A DNA stretch of 64,000 nucleotides from assembly GCF_009905375.1 (NCBI RefSeq), contig NC_133649.1, positions 230,925,792 to 230,989,791 on the forward strand, read 5' to 3'. Each line of letters opens with the position of its first letter. Position 1 is the first letter of the stretch. The stretch is from Apium graveolens (Eukaryota > Streptophyta > Magnoliopsida > Apiales > Apiaceae). The notes under the pieces are model-generated. The model did no database searches. It saw only the letters and a program-made list of their open reading frames with translations, and was not told the origin of the DNA. Positions 38,076 to 48,878 of the stretch are shown here, in pieces. The translations under genes and the position numbers were made by a program.

Positions 38076-39166
38076 TCAATCTGTGTTTGCAGGGTAAGGT
38101 AAGAAAAGAAAAGATCATGTGGATACCAGATAGTGGGTGTTCTAGGCACATGATAGGAGAAAAGTCCCTGCTCACAGGTGTGGTTGTGAAAGATGGCCCT
38201 ATAGTTACCTTTGGAGATGACAACAAAGGATTTACTAAGGGATATGGCAATTTGAAAATTTGCAATGTCATCATTGAGAATATCTCTCTTGTGGAAGGAT
38301 TAAAGCATAATCTTCTGAGCATAAGTCAGTTTTGTGACAGGGGATACAATGTTGATTTCAGAATAGAAAGATGTTTGATCTCTCACAGGAAAGATGAGAA
38401 GCTTGCTTTACAGGGAGTACCGAAAGGTAATCTATACGTAGTTGACTTGAAGTCTACCTGTGATGGAGTAAGCAGATGTTTCAACAGCAAAGCTTCATCA
38501 GAACTAAGTTGGCTATGGCACAAGATGCTCTCGCACTTGCACTTCAAAACAATGAACTCTTTGATCAAGAGACAACTAGTGAGAGGGTTACCACAGATAG
38601 AATTCTATCAATAAGGACTCTGTGAAGCATGTGAAAAAGGGAAATCAAAGAAAGCATCACACAGAAGCAAGGAAATGACAAGTATAACTAAACCTCTTCA
38701 GTTGATTCAAATGGATTTAATTGGTCCAGTGAACGTATTGTCACTATCAAGGAAAAGATATGCTTTAGTAATGGTCGATGATTTCTCCAAGTACACATGG
38801 GTGTTGTTTTTATAATCCAAGGTTGAAGCACCTCAGATGATAGCGGATCATATAAAGAAGATTGAGATGGAAATGAAATTACCTGTTAGAAAGATCAGAT
38901 CAGATAATGGGACAGAATTCAAGAATGTATTTCTAAATGAATTTTGTACGGAGAAAGGTATTTCGAGATAGTACTCAGCCCCAAGGACCCCACAACAAAA
39001 CGGGGTAGTAGAAAGGAAGAATCGTACCTTGGTTGAAGCAGCAAGGACTATGCTAAGTGAATCAAGACTTCCCACCTACTTCTGGGCTGAAGCTGTCAAC
39101 ACAGCGTGTTAAACTCAAAATCCTACGCTAATTAACAAAGATCATGACAAGACTCCTTATGAGATT
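38054..39166 (+). pseudogene. pol: Copia-A copy 2 pol: protease and integrase
   Basis: Aspartic protease WIPDSGCSRHM (about 38120-38152) is intact as a motif. The GAG-pre-integrase region is open to a private TAA at 38612-38614. The integrase core follows with QMDLIGP (first Asp), IRSDNGTEF (second Asp) and QNGVVERKNR (Glu), so all three catalytic residues can be read here. Stops occur at about 38814 (CAA to TAA), at 38969-38971 (shared with copy 1) and at about 39110. The start near 38054 is a -1 frame overlap with gag rather than an independent ATG start. Confidence 0.87.
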
Positions 39167-40702
39167 ATGGCTGATAAGAAACCAACACTGAAATACTTTC
39201 ATGTGTTTGGTGCTAAATGCTTTGTGCTAAATGAAGGAAATGAACATCTAGGAAAGTTTGATGCTAAAGCAGAAGAAGGCATATTTCTTGGCTACTCTTT
39301 GGAATCTAAAGCTTATAGGGTTTATGTGATCTCTGATCAGAAGGTGATTGAAAGCCTTAATGTAACATTCGACAACACCAAGTTGGCAAGCCTGCAGAGA
39401 GAAGACGATTCTGAATCTCTGGAATTTGAGAATCTATTAGATGATCCTTTGGATATAACAGAACCTGAGATTACTAGAACTATGCCTGTAGTTCAGGGCA
39501 ATGCTGATTCAGAATCAAGTGGTGATAATGGTGGAAATAATGATCCGGATAATCATTCAGGAACTCCATCAAGAACCACTACAAACAGATCAGAATCATC
39601 CAGTCATGGTGACAGTAACTTAGGGGGAGTAGGAAGAGGATCTATAGTTCACACTCAACATCAGACTGAACAAGGGGAAACATTAAGATCTTATCTGCCT
39701 CGTCAAAGGGTTTGGAACAGAGATCATCCCTTTGAATTGATCATTGGTGATCCTGACACAGGAGTAAGAACTAGACATGCCACTCAGAATGAATGCCACT
39801 TCTCAGGGTTTCTTTCAGAAATGGAACCTAAGAAAGTGGATGAGGCACTGGAAGATCCAGATTGGGTTATTGCAATGCAAGAAGAACTCAATCAGTTTGA
39901 GAGGCAGAAAGTATGGAAGCTGGTACCCCGACCAAAGAACAAGTCAGTGACAGGCACTAAATGGGTATTCAGGAACAAGCTAGATGAAGATGGCACTGTA
40001 ACGAGGAACAAAGCCAGACTGGTAGCTAAAGGTTACTCTCAAGAAGAGGGTATTGATTATGATGAAACCTATGCACCAGTAGCTATACTTGAGGCAATCA
40101 GGATGTTTTTGGCATTCGCAACACATTCAGAATTCAAAGTTTATCAAATGGACGTGAAGAGTGCATTCCTGAATGGAGAGCTACAAGAAGAAGTGTATGT
40201 GGAACAACCACCTGGTTTTGAAGATCCATATCTAGCTGATTTTGTATACTTTCTATTCAAAGCTCTCTACGGTTTTAAGCAAGCTCCAAGGACATGGTAT
40301 GACACTCTCTCTGAGTTTTTACTTGAAAATGGTTTTACTAGAGGTGTCATAGATAAAACTCTGTTTTATAAAGTGCATAAATCTGATATGATATTAGTTC
40401 AAGTATATGTTGATGATATTATATTTGGTTCTACTAATGATGATCTTTGCAAGAGATTCTCTAAGCTAATGCAGAGTAAGTACGAGATGAGTATGATGGG
40501 AGAGTTGAACTACTTTCTTGGATTACAAGTGAGTCAAAGGAAAGATGGAATATTCATTTATCAATTTAAGTACATCAGAGAACTTCTTAAGAAGTATAAT
40601 CTGGAAGATTCAGCTCCAGCAAAGACTCCCATGCCAACAGCCTCCAAGCTTGATCAGGACAAACTGGTAAGAAAGTTGACATCACAAGCTATAGAGGTAT
40701 GA
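39167..40702 (+). pseudogene. pol: Copia-A copy 2 pol: integrase C-terminus and reverse transcriptase (511 codons open)
   Basis: RNA-dependent DNA polymerase of Ty1/copia type. The integrase C-terminal segment has [17 protein letters not shown], then an acidic Ser/Gly-rich linker, then RT with [26 protein letters not shown] (about residue 282), [17 protein letters not shown] and the catalytic YVDD at residues 414-417. The RT fold looks complete here. The ORF ends QAIEV because a base is missing in an A-run near 40661, a lesion shared with copy 1, so RNase H is in another frame. Confidence 0.9.
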
Positions 40703-41350
40703 TAGGCTCATTACTTTATCTCACAGCAAGTAGACCAGATATCGTGTTTGCAACATGCTTATGTGCTAGATTTCAAGCTGAACCAAAAGAATCTCATCTA
40801 ATAGCTGTTAAAAGAATATTTAGGTACCTTAAGAAAAATTCCAAATCTTGGAATTTGGTACCCTAAAGGTACAAGTTTTGACCTAGTTGGCTACACAGAT
40901 TCAGATTTTGCAGGTTGTAAGATTGACCGGAAAAGTACATCAGGAAGCTGTCAGTTTCTTGAAAAAAGATTGGTATCCTGGCATAGCAAGAAGCAGTACT
41001 CAGTATCCACATCAACTGCTGAAACTGACATAGCTGCTAGAAGCTGTTGTGCTCAAATCTTGTGGATGAGGAACGAACTCCGGGATTATGGTCTATTGGT
41101 GTCAAAGATTCCAATATTATGTGACAATACAAGTGCAATAGCAATCTCAAATAATCCAGTTCAGCACTCAAGGACAAAGCACATTGATATCAGGTATCAC
41201 TTTATCAGAGAGCATGTCACAAATGGCACTGTGGAGTTATACTTTGTACCCACACAAGATCAAATTGTAGACATCTTCACCAAACCACTTGATGAAAACA
41301 CTTTCTCTAAGTTGGTTAGTGAACTTGGGATGTTAAATATTTCTAATTAA
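40703..41350 (+). pseudogene. pol: Copia-A copy 2 pol: RNase H
   Basis: GSLLYLTASRPDI, then DFAGCKIDRKSTSGSC, STAETD and YHFIREH are the RNase H landmarks of copia elements. A 1-bp insertion near 40836 (shared with copy 1) breaks the frame. The last part is open at 40970-41350 and ends ELGMLNISN. Copy 2 keeps the 215 bp that copy 1 has lost. A 3-bp deletion changes STAETEYIAA to STAETDIAA. Confidence 0.88.
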
Positions 41351-42319
41351 TTTTAGAACTCAAAACCTGCAATTTGGTCTGGTTAAATTCACTTTTTGTT
41401 TAAATTCAATATATTAAGGACATCTGAATTTACATGCCATTAATTATTTCTCGTAATTTAATCATTTTTGTGCTTACATATAAAATATATATATGGCCGA
41501 GCATATTCATATTGATAAATATATTTAATTTGATCTCAGTGGACTTTAAATAATTAATATTTAATAGGGTTCATTGAAATTAAAATTAAATATATTGCAG
41601 CATAATCATTTTTCATAAAAATATAGTGTTATCAATGTAATGATAATATTTGTAGAAGTAGTGAAAAATAATTGTGATTTATTATTTTTAACATTCTTTT
41701 TAATAATTCAATATTTAAAAGATGTTTAAAATAAATCAGTAGCAAAGGATTGTGACTTAGAAATTTCTCTAAGTACAGTACTCTGTGTCGCCACAGAGAC
41801 TTGACTTAGAAATGTCTTTAAGTCCAGTACTCTGTGTCGTCACAGAGAGTGGTCGCCACAGAGAGGGGTCTCAACACATCCCCTTGGTTGGTTTTGTTTG
41901 TTTTGCTGTTAATATATATACAAAGTCGGGTTTGGTTATCCTCATTATACACACAACATTACAATCGCAGGAGAGGAAACTTCTTTTTTTGATCAAAACC
42001 CTAACTAAGTGCTGTCAAAATTTATAATTTTTACAGTTTTGAAAAGCCCAGTTAATCAGGAGTAGTTTGATATCAAAATCACTCAATTTCACCGGTTAAT
42101 TTTGCAGATCGAAACACTTGTCTTTTTAACTGTTTAAGGCTTTGTTTGGTTACTCCATTAAGGGTTTTAATCTCAATTAAATTTCTTCCTTAAGACATTG
42201 TTTGGTTAATCCTTTAGAACTAAAGTGTGTTAAATTAGAGTCTATTTATTTCTTTTAATAATTCGAAGTGCTCAATTTAATTTGTTTTAAATCTAAACTT
42301 TATTCTCATTTTATTTAAA
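41351..42319 (+). promoter_or_regulatory. Spacer between pol and env-like gene with hairpins and TATA-like box, copy 2
   Basis: AT-rich and non-coding. The perfect hairpin CTCTGTGTCGCCACAGAG lies at 41781-41798 and a TCGT-loop version at 41830-41847. ACTTAGA/TCTAAGT arms also occur. TATATATAC follows near 41913-41921. It has fewer hairpin units than copy 1. Confidence 0.5.
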
Positions 42320-45300
42320 TGGCGAATAATATTCAGATTCCAAAAACAAATTTTGTTTCTATTATTGAACGTGATCCCGTGAAAATGGTACATTTTGAAA
42401 CTTGGATCCGTTTTTTAACGAACACTCAATTGTACGCTTCGCATTAACGACTAATGTGAAATTGAATGTTGAGCTTCTCAGGCATGTACACATAACAGCT
42501 ATAAACTCTTCAGAAGATAAAAAATTTGCCTTTTCTTTTGACATTGATGATGATACCATCAGAATAACAGAGGATGATTTCAATGAACATCTTCAGTTAC
42601 CTCAAGATAACTTTGATGACACTCCAGAAGATTGGGAACTACTCAGCTTCTTCAGAGCAATAGGGAGCATAATGACAGTATATGATGATTTACCAATGCA
42701 CTTCAACCAAAGTCATCTTTTGAAGGAATGGAATCTATTCTTCAATATACTGTCTTATTGCTTGTCTCCCAAGACAGCTGGATTTCATGGACTCACTATT
42801 TTCAATCAAGTTGTTGGGGTTGCTGTCGCGAATAATCTTCGCATCAACTTTGGGAGGTTATTCATGGAGTACATTTTGGAGAACCAATCAAATCTTCATA
42901 ACTTTATCCTATATGCAAGGTTTCTTCAGATAGTGCTAAATGGAAAACTGTCAGAAGCCCAAAATACATCCACTCACAGTGACTTAATGCAAGATCCTCT
43001 TGTCTTGTCTCAACTGGTAGTAACAAAGCTATACAAGAAAGGGAACTATCCAAACTTAGAGGTTGCTTTCCTAACAGACCACATGATAGATGCCTTTGCC
43101 ACTATTAATGCTCAATATGAAGAAGAAGAAGAAGCTGAAGATGCATCTATAGCTACAGATGAACCTCAAGCTGAAAATGACCCACAAGAAAACATTGATC
43201 ATGAACCTGAAGAAGATGTGAATTTAGAAGCAGATCAATTTTATTTCTGAGCATGGTGACCAAGCAGAGGCTGAAGTTGAACAAGAACAAGAAGCTGAAC
43301 CTAAAGATTCCCCTTAACTTCAACCTGAAGCTGCTAGTCCACCACATCAAGTTGCCGAGTCTACTCATTCTAATACCTCTGTCTATAGACCAGTCTTCTC
43401 AGGTATGGGTACTTCTACTATGTGTCGTACTTTTGAAGCATGCTCTGATTTCATTATCATAGATCAATTACACCTTGATTCTCAGCACACACAGATACTT
43501 GTTGAACAAGTTGATAGGCTAGGGAGTGAATTTGGCATGCCACAAATTCATAACCACCCTCTAGAGCCAAACCAAACACCATCATCTTTCCTAGCTCAAA
43601 CTCTGGAGTATAAGGACCCTATGCAAATAGAGGGAGAAACTGCACTACATGCAGCAAATAAGGAAGGTACTTTGAGTGAACCCGCAGCTCTGTCTCCTAT
43701 GAAGCAAAGTAGTGAACATCCTGAGACAACTGCAAACCTCCAGGTATCTTCTCAAAAGGATTCTCTGGCTAAAAAGGCAACTACACAGTTCCTAGATCTA
43801 TCTTCTCAACAAGGTAGATCTATTGAAATTCACCCGTCAGCCACGGCATCCTGTAACGAGTCAAACATCTTATCCAATATTCAAGCTCTTAAAGCTTTAA
43901 ATGAGTCAATTAGAAGAGTACTATTTGGTGAGGAAGTATTGACGGTAATAGGAAATTCAACCATTTTACGGTTAGAGTATCCTGTTCAAGGTCCTTCAAT
44001 GGATGAACTGCCTTCACGGGTGTTAGGAGAGAGTGCTGTAATCGCTGCCAAACCTAGCACAACACTTACCTCCCCAGGACTAATAAACCTGGATGCATCT
44101 GCGGATAGTGGATCCGACGTAGGCGCGAATCGGCAACCCATTGGCGATGAACCAGATTTAACTAGTGAGCCAAAGAGGAATGTATCTTCACAGATACAAG
44201 GGGAAGCTGGGGATCAGATGCCAAATATGAAGCCCCCAGTGCTCCTCCCAGAGATTCAAACTCTGGATGAATCGTCTCCAGATGATAGGCAACTTGTCTC
44301 AGACAAGGATGGGGAATTGCGAACTCCCATTGCACCACTGCTGACCTCCTTAAGGATGGCTCTAGTGACTTCTGCAGGTACACCTGGAACTCGGAGCTTT
44401 GAGAGGAGTGAACTTGTGAGAACGAGTGACACACATGACCCTAAACCGAGTGATAGAGTGTTGAGTGATACACTGCGAGAAGCCTGTGAGATACCTACCA
44501 TCCAAAATACACCTATAGATATATCAAACTACGTCACTAAAGATTATCTCAAAGAGCAGCTAGCATTCAAAGACAGCTATCTCAAGGAACAGCTGGCTCT
44601 TAAAGATCAACACCTTCAAACAGAACTCTCTCTCCGAGATCATCAGATCGCCAGTCTTTCCGATCAACTTGAACATCAACAAGCAGCATTCGCCAGTTTG
44701 CGGGAATTCGTTGAGCGATCTCTCTCTCATACAGGAAAAGGAAAAGAAACTACAAACACTAAGCCAGAGATCTCAGTTAGCAAGCAGGCACCGATCCCGG
44801 TCTCATCTGAAGCAGCTCTTGCCAGTACTGGGCCAAAGACCTCAGTCAGCAAGCTACTTTCTGCTTCTCTTGAGATCCCTGTCTCGACCTTACATGCTTA
44901 ATCAACACCAGCTCTGAAGGATAACCCAACTGAGGTGGAGAAAAGGGTAGTAGAACAAGAAAAAGTGAAAACTGTTGTTAACCTACTTCAAGATGCCTTT
45001 CAAACTACTGGTACGTATGATGAATTTGAAGTAGAGATGAAGGAAGAGTTAGAGGAGAGAATTGATGAAAGGGTGCTCCTAAAGGAAAGATTCTCTAAGG
45101 AAAGCGCTACATCTCAGGGGGAGCAATCAGGGCATCTGAGTAGAATTATTACAACTCAGAGAAATCTGTTGTCTCAGATATATGCTCAGACACCCTTATT
45201 TTCTGAAGAAGAACTAGAGGAAGGTGATATAGATGAAAGTGATGTTCGATAGGGTGTGAGCCAAGATTTGAAAAAGTGGCTACGGAAGAAAGAACGCTCA

Positions 45301-46710
45301 TCACAGAGGATGAAGAATTTGAAGACGGAGATGCTTTCTCAGATGACTGTCTATCATATGGAATCACTGGAGAAAATTAATCGCTCTTATCTGGAAATTC
45401 AAGAAGAAATAGAAAGATCCATAGCAAGAATTCAAAGAGCTATTCAAAGAAAAAGGAACAGAGAGGAGAGAGAAGCATATCTTCGAGCTAACAAGAAAGA
45501 AAGTAAATGGGAAGACATAAAGAAGAAAATGGATAAACCAGAAACATATCACTATTCATACCCTGGAAACTCTAATTTGTTGAGAAATGTGAAACACTAC
45601 AGAGAGACATATGTAAACATCCATGATTTTGATGATCAGTTCAACAAAGTAATTACTGGAACTACTGTGAACATTCTGAAGAATGGATGGAAGATCACTA
45701 TCAATCACAGAGATGGTCTACAGATGAAAGTGTCTACTAGTGTATTGAAGAAGTTGAACATTATTGAATTGTTTGTCTTAGCCTCAAAGATCCCATGGTT
45801 GAAATCGAATGAAAATGAATACTTCAGAGACAGACTTTGGAGAATGATGATGGATGTATCTCCTCAAGCATTTATGTATCCATTCGTGATCAAACTTGTT
45901 GCGGGTGGTAGATTGCAGAATATCACCATGTCTAACCAACACATAAGAAGCATTCGGTATCTACAACTTACCTTTCTGGAAAGTCAACTAAGGAGCAAAA
46001 GAGCTAAGCTGACAGCTCCAGGTGTCAAGAGATCTGAAGCAGATGTAAAAGCTGCTGAAGTTCTATACGCTTATAGGCTTAATGACAAGATGATCAGAGA
46101 CACGGAGAAGGATATGAGAGCAATCACTAGAGAATATGATGAGATGGTGTTCATTAATGGAGAAGCAGAAATTAATCTTCTCAAAGACACTGAACCCATA
46201 ATCAGCATTGACAGTGAAGGAGAGTTAGTCTTTAGAATCAACAAATGCAGAATCAAAATTAAAGACTTCAGGACAAGTGAATCAAGCTCAATTCAGCAAG
46301 CCTTGACGAATGTCAAACTATCTACTTGTGAATATGACAAGGTTGCTCTGATCCCTATCATAAAGATTCTTGATAAAGTAATGGAAGAAGAGTCGATCAA
46401 TGACACTGGAAGAGTAAGAGGACATCCAAAAAGGATAACAGTCTTCGTAATGTCCAGAAAATCCTCTCTATTGTTTGATCTGGTTCCTAAATGTTCTAAA
46501 TTCAAGTATCTTGAGATAATGCTTCATGAGCTAAATAATCCACCTCCGGTCAATGCACTTGAAATAGAAGCTCGTGATTGTGTTTAAGCTAGATTGAATG
46601 AGCTGAAGGAATCTCGTCCTAAGAAAAAAGTCTTTAAGAGAAAATCCGTTCAGCCTCAAGAAGAAGAAGGAAGCAGGAAGCAGAAGAAGACAAAGACAAA
46701 GAAGACATAG
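42320..46710 (+). pseudogene. Copia-A copy 2 env-like gene, uninterrupted by G2
   Basis: It is about 4.4 kb from ATG 42320 to TAG 46708-46710. Open pieces are 42402-43250, 43405-44901, 44935-45252 and 45256-46587. Lesions are a 1-bp deletion near 42418, a frameshift near 43248 and TAA 43316-43318 (both shared with copy 1), private stops at 44899-44901 and 46585-46587, and a 1-bp deletion near 45247. Architecture: N-terminal globular domain, acidic linker, Ser/Thr/Pro region, coiled coil with 33-bp repeats (44545-44610), charged helices, C-terminal domain and a basic tail. I see no signal peptide, membrane span or enzyme motif. Function unknown. Confidence 0.82.
44545..44610 (+). repeat. Two 33-bp coding repeats (11-residue coiled-coil units)
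   Basis: Units 44545-44577 and 44578-44610 encode YLKEQLAFKDS and YLKEQLALKDQ, followed by the diverged HLQTELSLRDH. The same array is in copy 1 near 10168-10233. Confidence 0.8.
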
Positions 46711-46883
46711 AGTATATATTCAGGCTAGAGGAACACTTCTTTGTAATTTGTATCTTAAGAAATCTGGAAATGAATATGTAATCCAGACTTTATCTATTTT
46801 ACAGTTTGTACTTTTTCTTATTATCAGTTGAGTTATCCTTAAGGATTTGCTTGTCGAACACTAACAATCGAATAGGGGGAGAT
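46711..46883 (+). other. Copia-A copy 2 3' untranslated region and polypurine tract
   Basis: Non-coding. AGGGGGAGAT at 46874-46883 abuts LTR3. It lacks about 18 bp present at the matching site in copy 1 (near 34259). Confidence 0.87.
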
Positions 46884-48113
46884 TGTAATGCATAATGTAA
46901 TGTAACATGTAATCGAGGATTTATAACTCAACATGAAAACATAAACAGATAAACATTATTAAACTATGAAGCACAGGAACCCTTCAGATAAAGACAGGAT
47001 AAACACAAAGAACCAAATGATGTGATTGATTCATTAAGTCCTCCTACAGATCATGGGAAGAAGTTCATTACTATGTTCAAGCAGCCATGAAGAATAAGAC
47101 ATCAAGGGACTTTAAGTATCAGTTGCATGTATTGACTTTAAATGTTACAAATCAAGGGTTCAGTGAAAGAAGCAATGGATAAACATCAGTATGTATCAAC
47201 TCAGAATCAAAAGAAAATTGAATCAGGATCCTCTCAGTACTAGTTGTTTGTGAACCAGACCAGTGCACCAAACATCAGCATTCAAGGAAGTATTTTGATT
47301 CAATTAACAGAAGAAAAATGATTGATACATTGAAGAATGGTTTGACCAAGAGCCAAAAATATTATAAGTAAAAGACAGCTCTCTCTACCTGTCGCCACAG
47401 GAGATGTAACCACAGAAAAATGGAACCAAGGCACCCTTGTCACCACAGGAGATGTAACCACAGAGATATTGCTCTAAGGCAACTCTGTCGCCACAGAAGC
47501 TCTTGTCGCCACAGAGGTGTTGGAATAATTGCTCAAGGCAACTGTCGCCATAGAGGCTGTCGCCAAAGGAGAGCAATTGTCGCCACAGAAGCATGTCGCC
47601 ACAGAGGTTGTCACCATAGAGAATAACAAGACAACTCTGTCACCACAGAGCTGTCGCTATAGAGGATACACAGAGAAATCTTGTCGCCATAGATATGTCG
47701 CCACAGAGGTGTTGTTCACTGATTCAATGTGCAGCAAAGTTAAATGATTTGTGTGGACAATAATTTGCCAGCTGTCTATTTAATTTTTAAAGACTACAAA
47801 GCAGCAATTGAATGTAATTCAATTCAGTTGGTTATCTTCTTTAGCAAACACAGAAAGTTTATGAGAGCTCCATTAAAGCTTCATATTTATTATCTTTATA
47901 AACAGAATGTTATGTTGCTGAATTTATTGTAGCTAATCAATACTTTGATTAGATTGTAGCAACCTCAAGGTTTATATTAATAAAACAATATATTCCTCTA
48001 ATAGTTTTGTGTTGTTTTTAATTCCGTACTTTTAACGAAGAACTTTAAACGAATCGAAAAAGATTGTAGGTATCGTATTCAACCCCCCCTTCTACGATAC
48101 TTTGGGACTAACA
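46884..48113 (+). repeat. Copia-A LTR3 (3' outer LTR, long allele)
   Basis: 1230 bp, starting TGTAATGCAT and ending GGGACTAACA. It is about 200 bp longer than LTR1 and LTR2 because of an expanded array of CTGTCGCCACAGAG-like units at 47391-47710. Confidence 0.94.
47391..47710 (+). repeat. Degenerate minisatellite of GTCGCCACAGAG units in LTR3
   Basis: At least ten imperfect copies of the core TCGCCACAGAG or TCACCACAGAG, spaced irregularly, with longer sub-repeats containing CACAGGAGATGTAACC and CTCAAGGCAACTCTG. LTR1 and LTR2 keep only the outer units. Confidence 0.85.
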
Positions 48114-48118
48114 AGGAT
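48114..48118. repeat. Target-site duplication aggat, right copy
   Basis: It matches 223-227 and is followed by the continuation of G1 integrase. Confidence 0.92.
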
Positions 48119-48877
48119 ATGTTGAGAGTCTGTGCAATAGACTTTAAATAAAGTTGGGATGATCACTTGCCTTTGATCGAGTTTTCTTATAACAATAGCT
48201 TTCATGCCAGCATCAGAATGCCGCCTTACGATGCCCTGTACGGAATAAGGTGTCGATCTCCCTTATACTGGGATGAAGTGGGAGATCGAAAGATGCTTGG
48301 ACCCGAAGTGGTCCAAAGGACCAAAGACATAGTGGATCTAATCAGAAGATGGCTTATAGCAGCTTAAGACCGACATAAGAGGTATGTAGACTTAGCCCGA
48401 AAGGACAAGGAGTATGAAGCAGGGGACTTAGTACTGCTAAAGGTATCCCCTTGGAAAGGATTGATGAGGTTCGGAAAGAAAGAGAAACTAAGCCCAAGAT
48501 ATACTGGACCTTTTGAGATACTAAGACGGATTGGGAAGTTAGCTTATGAGCTAGCCCTACCCCCGAACCTACAACAAGTTCATAATGTGTTCCATTTTTC
48601 AATGCTAAGGAATTATCATCAGGATGCCAGGCACATAGTGGAATACGAGCATGTGGACATGCAACCAGACCTGACTTACATAGAGCAACTAGTGAAGATC
48701 ATGGATATAAATGAGCATGTGCTTCGGAACAAAGTGATCAAGCTAGTCAGAGTGCTACAGCAAAATCATAATATGGAGGAGTCAACTTGGGAACTAGAGA
48801 GCGCAATGTTAGAAAAGTACCCCCATTTTTTTCTGCTGATTTCGGGACGAAATCTTTTTAAGGAGGGGAGAATGTAA
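48119..48877 (+). pseudogene. pol: G1 chromovirus integrase C-terminus with chromodomain-like end
   Basis: It continues the frame of 1-227. FSYNNSFHASIRMPPYDALYG and YWDEVG belong to the Ty3/gypsy integrase C-terminal region. The GPFEILRRIG and FHFSMLRNY segment follows. A chromodomain-like end reads VLRNKVIKLVRVL, then MEESTWELESAM, then YPHFF. This end supports a chromovirus (Tekay/Del-like). Such a domain is known to bind histone marks and direct insertion into heterochromatin. Stops at 48149-48151 and 48365-48367 break it. The terminal ATG-TAA overlaps the polypurine tract and LTR start, as is common in this group. Confidence 0.9.
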
Positions 48878-48878
48878 T
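48861..48878 (+). other. G1 polypurine tract and first 6 bp of its 3' LTR
   Basis: AGGAGGGGAGAA (48861-48872) is followed by TGTAAT (48873-48878), the start of the gypsy LTR. Copia-C begins right after, so the rest of this LTR lies beyond the window. Confidence 0.7.

Larger units (their letters stand above)
228..48113 (+). mobile_element. Copia-A: tandem three-LTR Sirevirus-like Ty1/copia element (carries nested G2 and Copia-B)
   Basis: Three homologous LTRs (228-1253, 34368-35394, 46884-48113) alternate with two homologous internal regions (1254-34367 and 35395-46883). The copies are offset by 34140 bp from LTR start to RT because copy 1 carries a 21.8-kb insertion. One 5-bp target duplication flanks the whole array. 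Each internal copy has an initiator tRNA-Met primer site, gag, pol in the copia order (PR-INT-RT-RNaseH), a spacer, a long env-like gene and a polypurine tract. Pol signatures and the extra gene after pol fit Sirevirus. Both copies are inactive. Confidence 0.9.

Noticed and set aside
35395..46883. Copy 2 as an independent neighbouring insertion
   Set aside because: There is only one LTR between the copies, no target duplication beside LTR2, and the copies share lesions.
47391..47710. CRISPR-like array in LTR3
   Set aside because: Spacing is irregular, repeats are degenerate and the setting is a plant LTR; it is a minisatellite.
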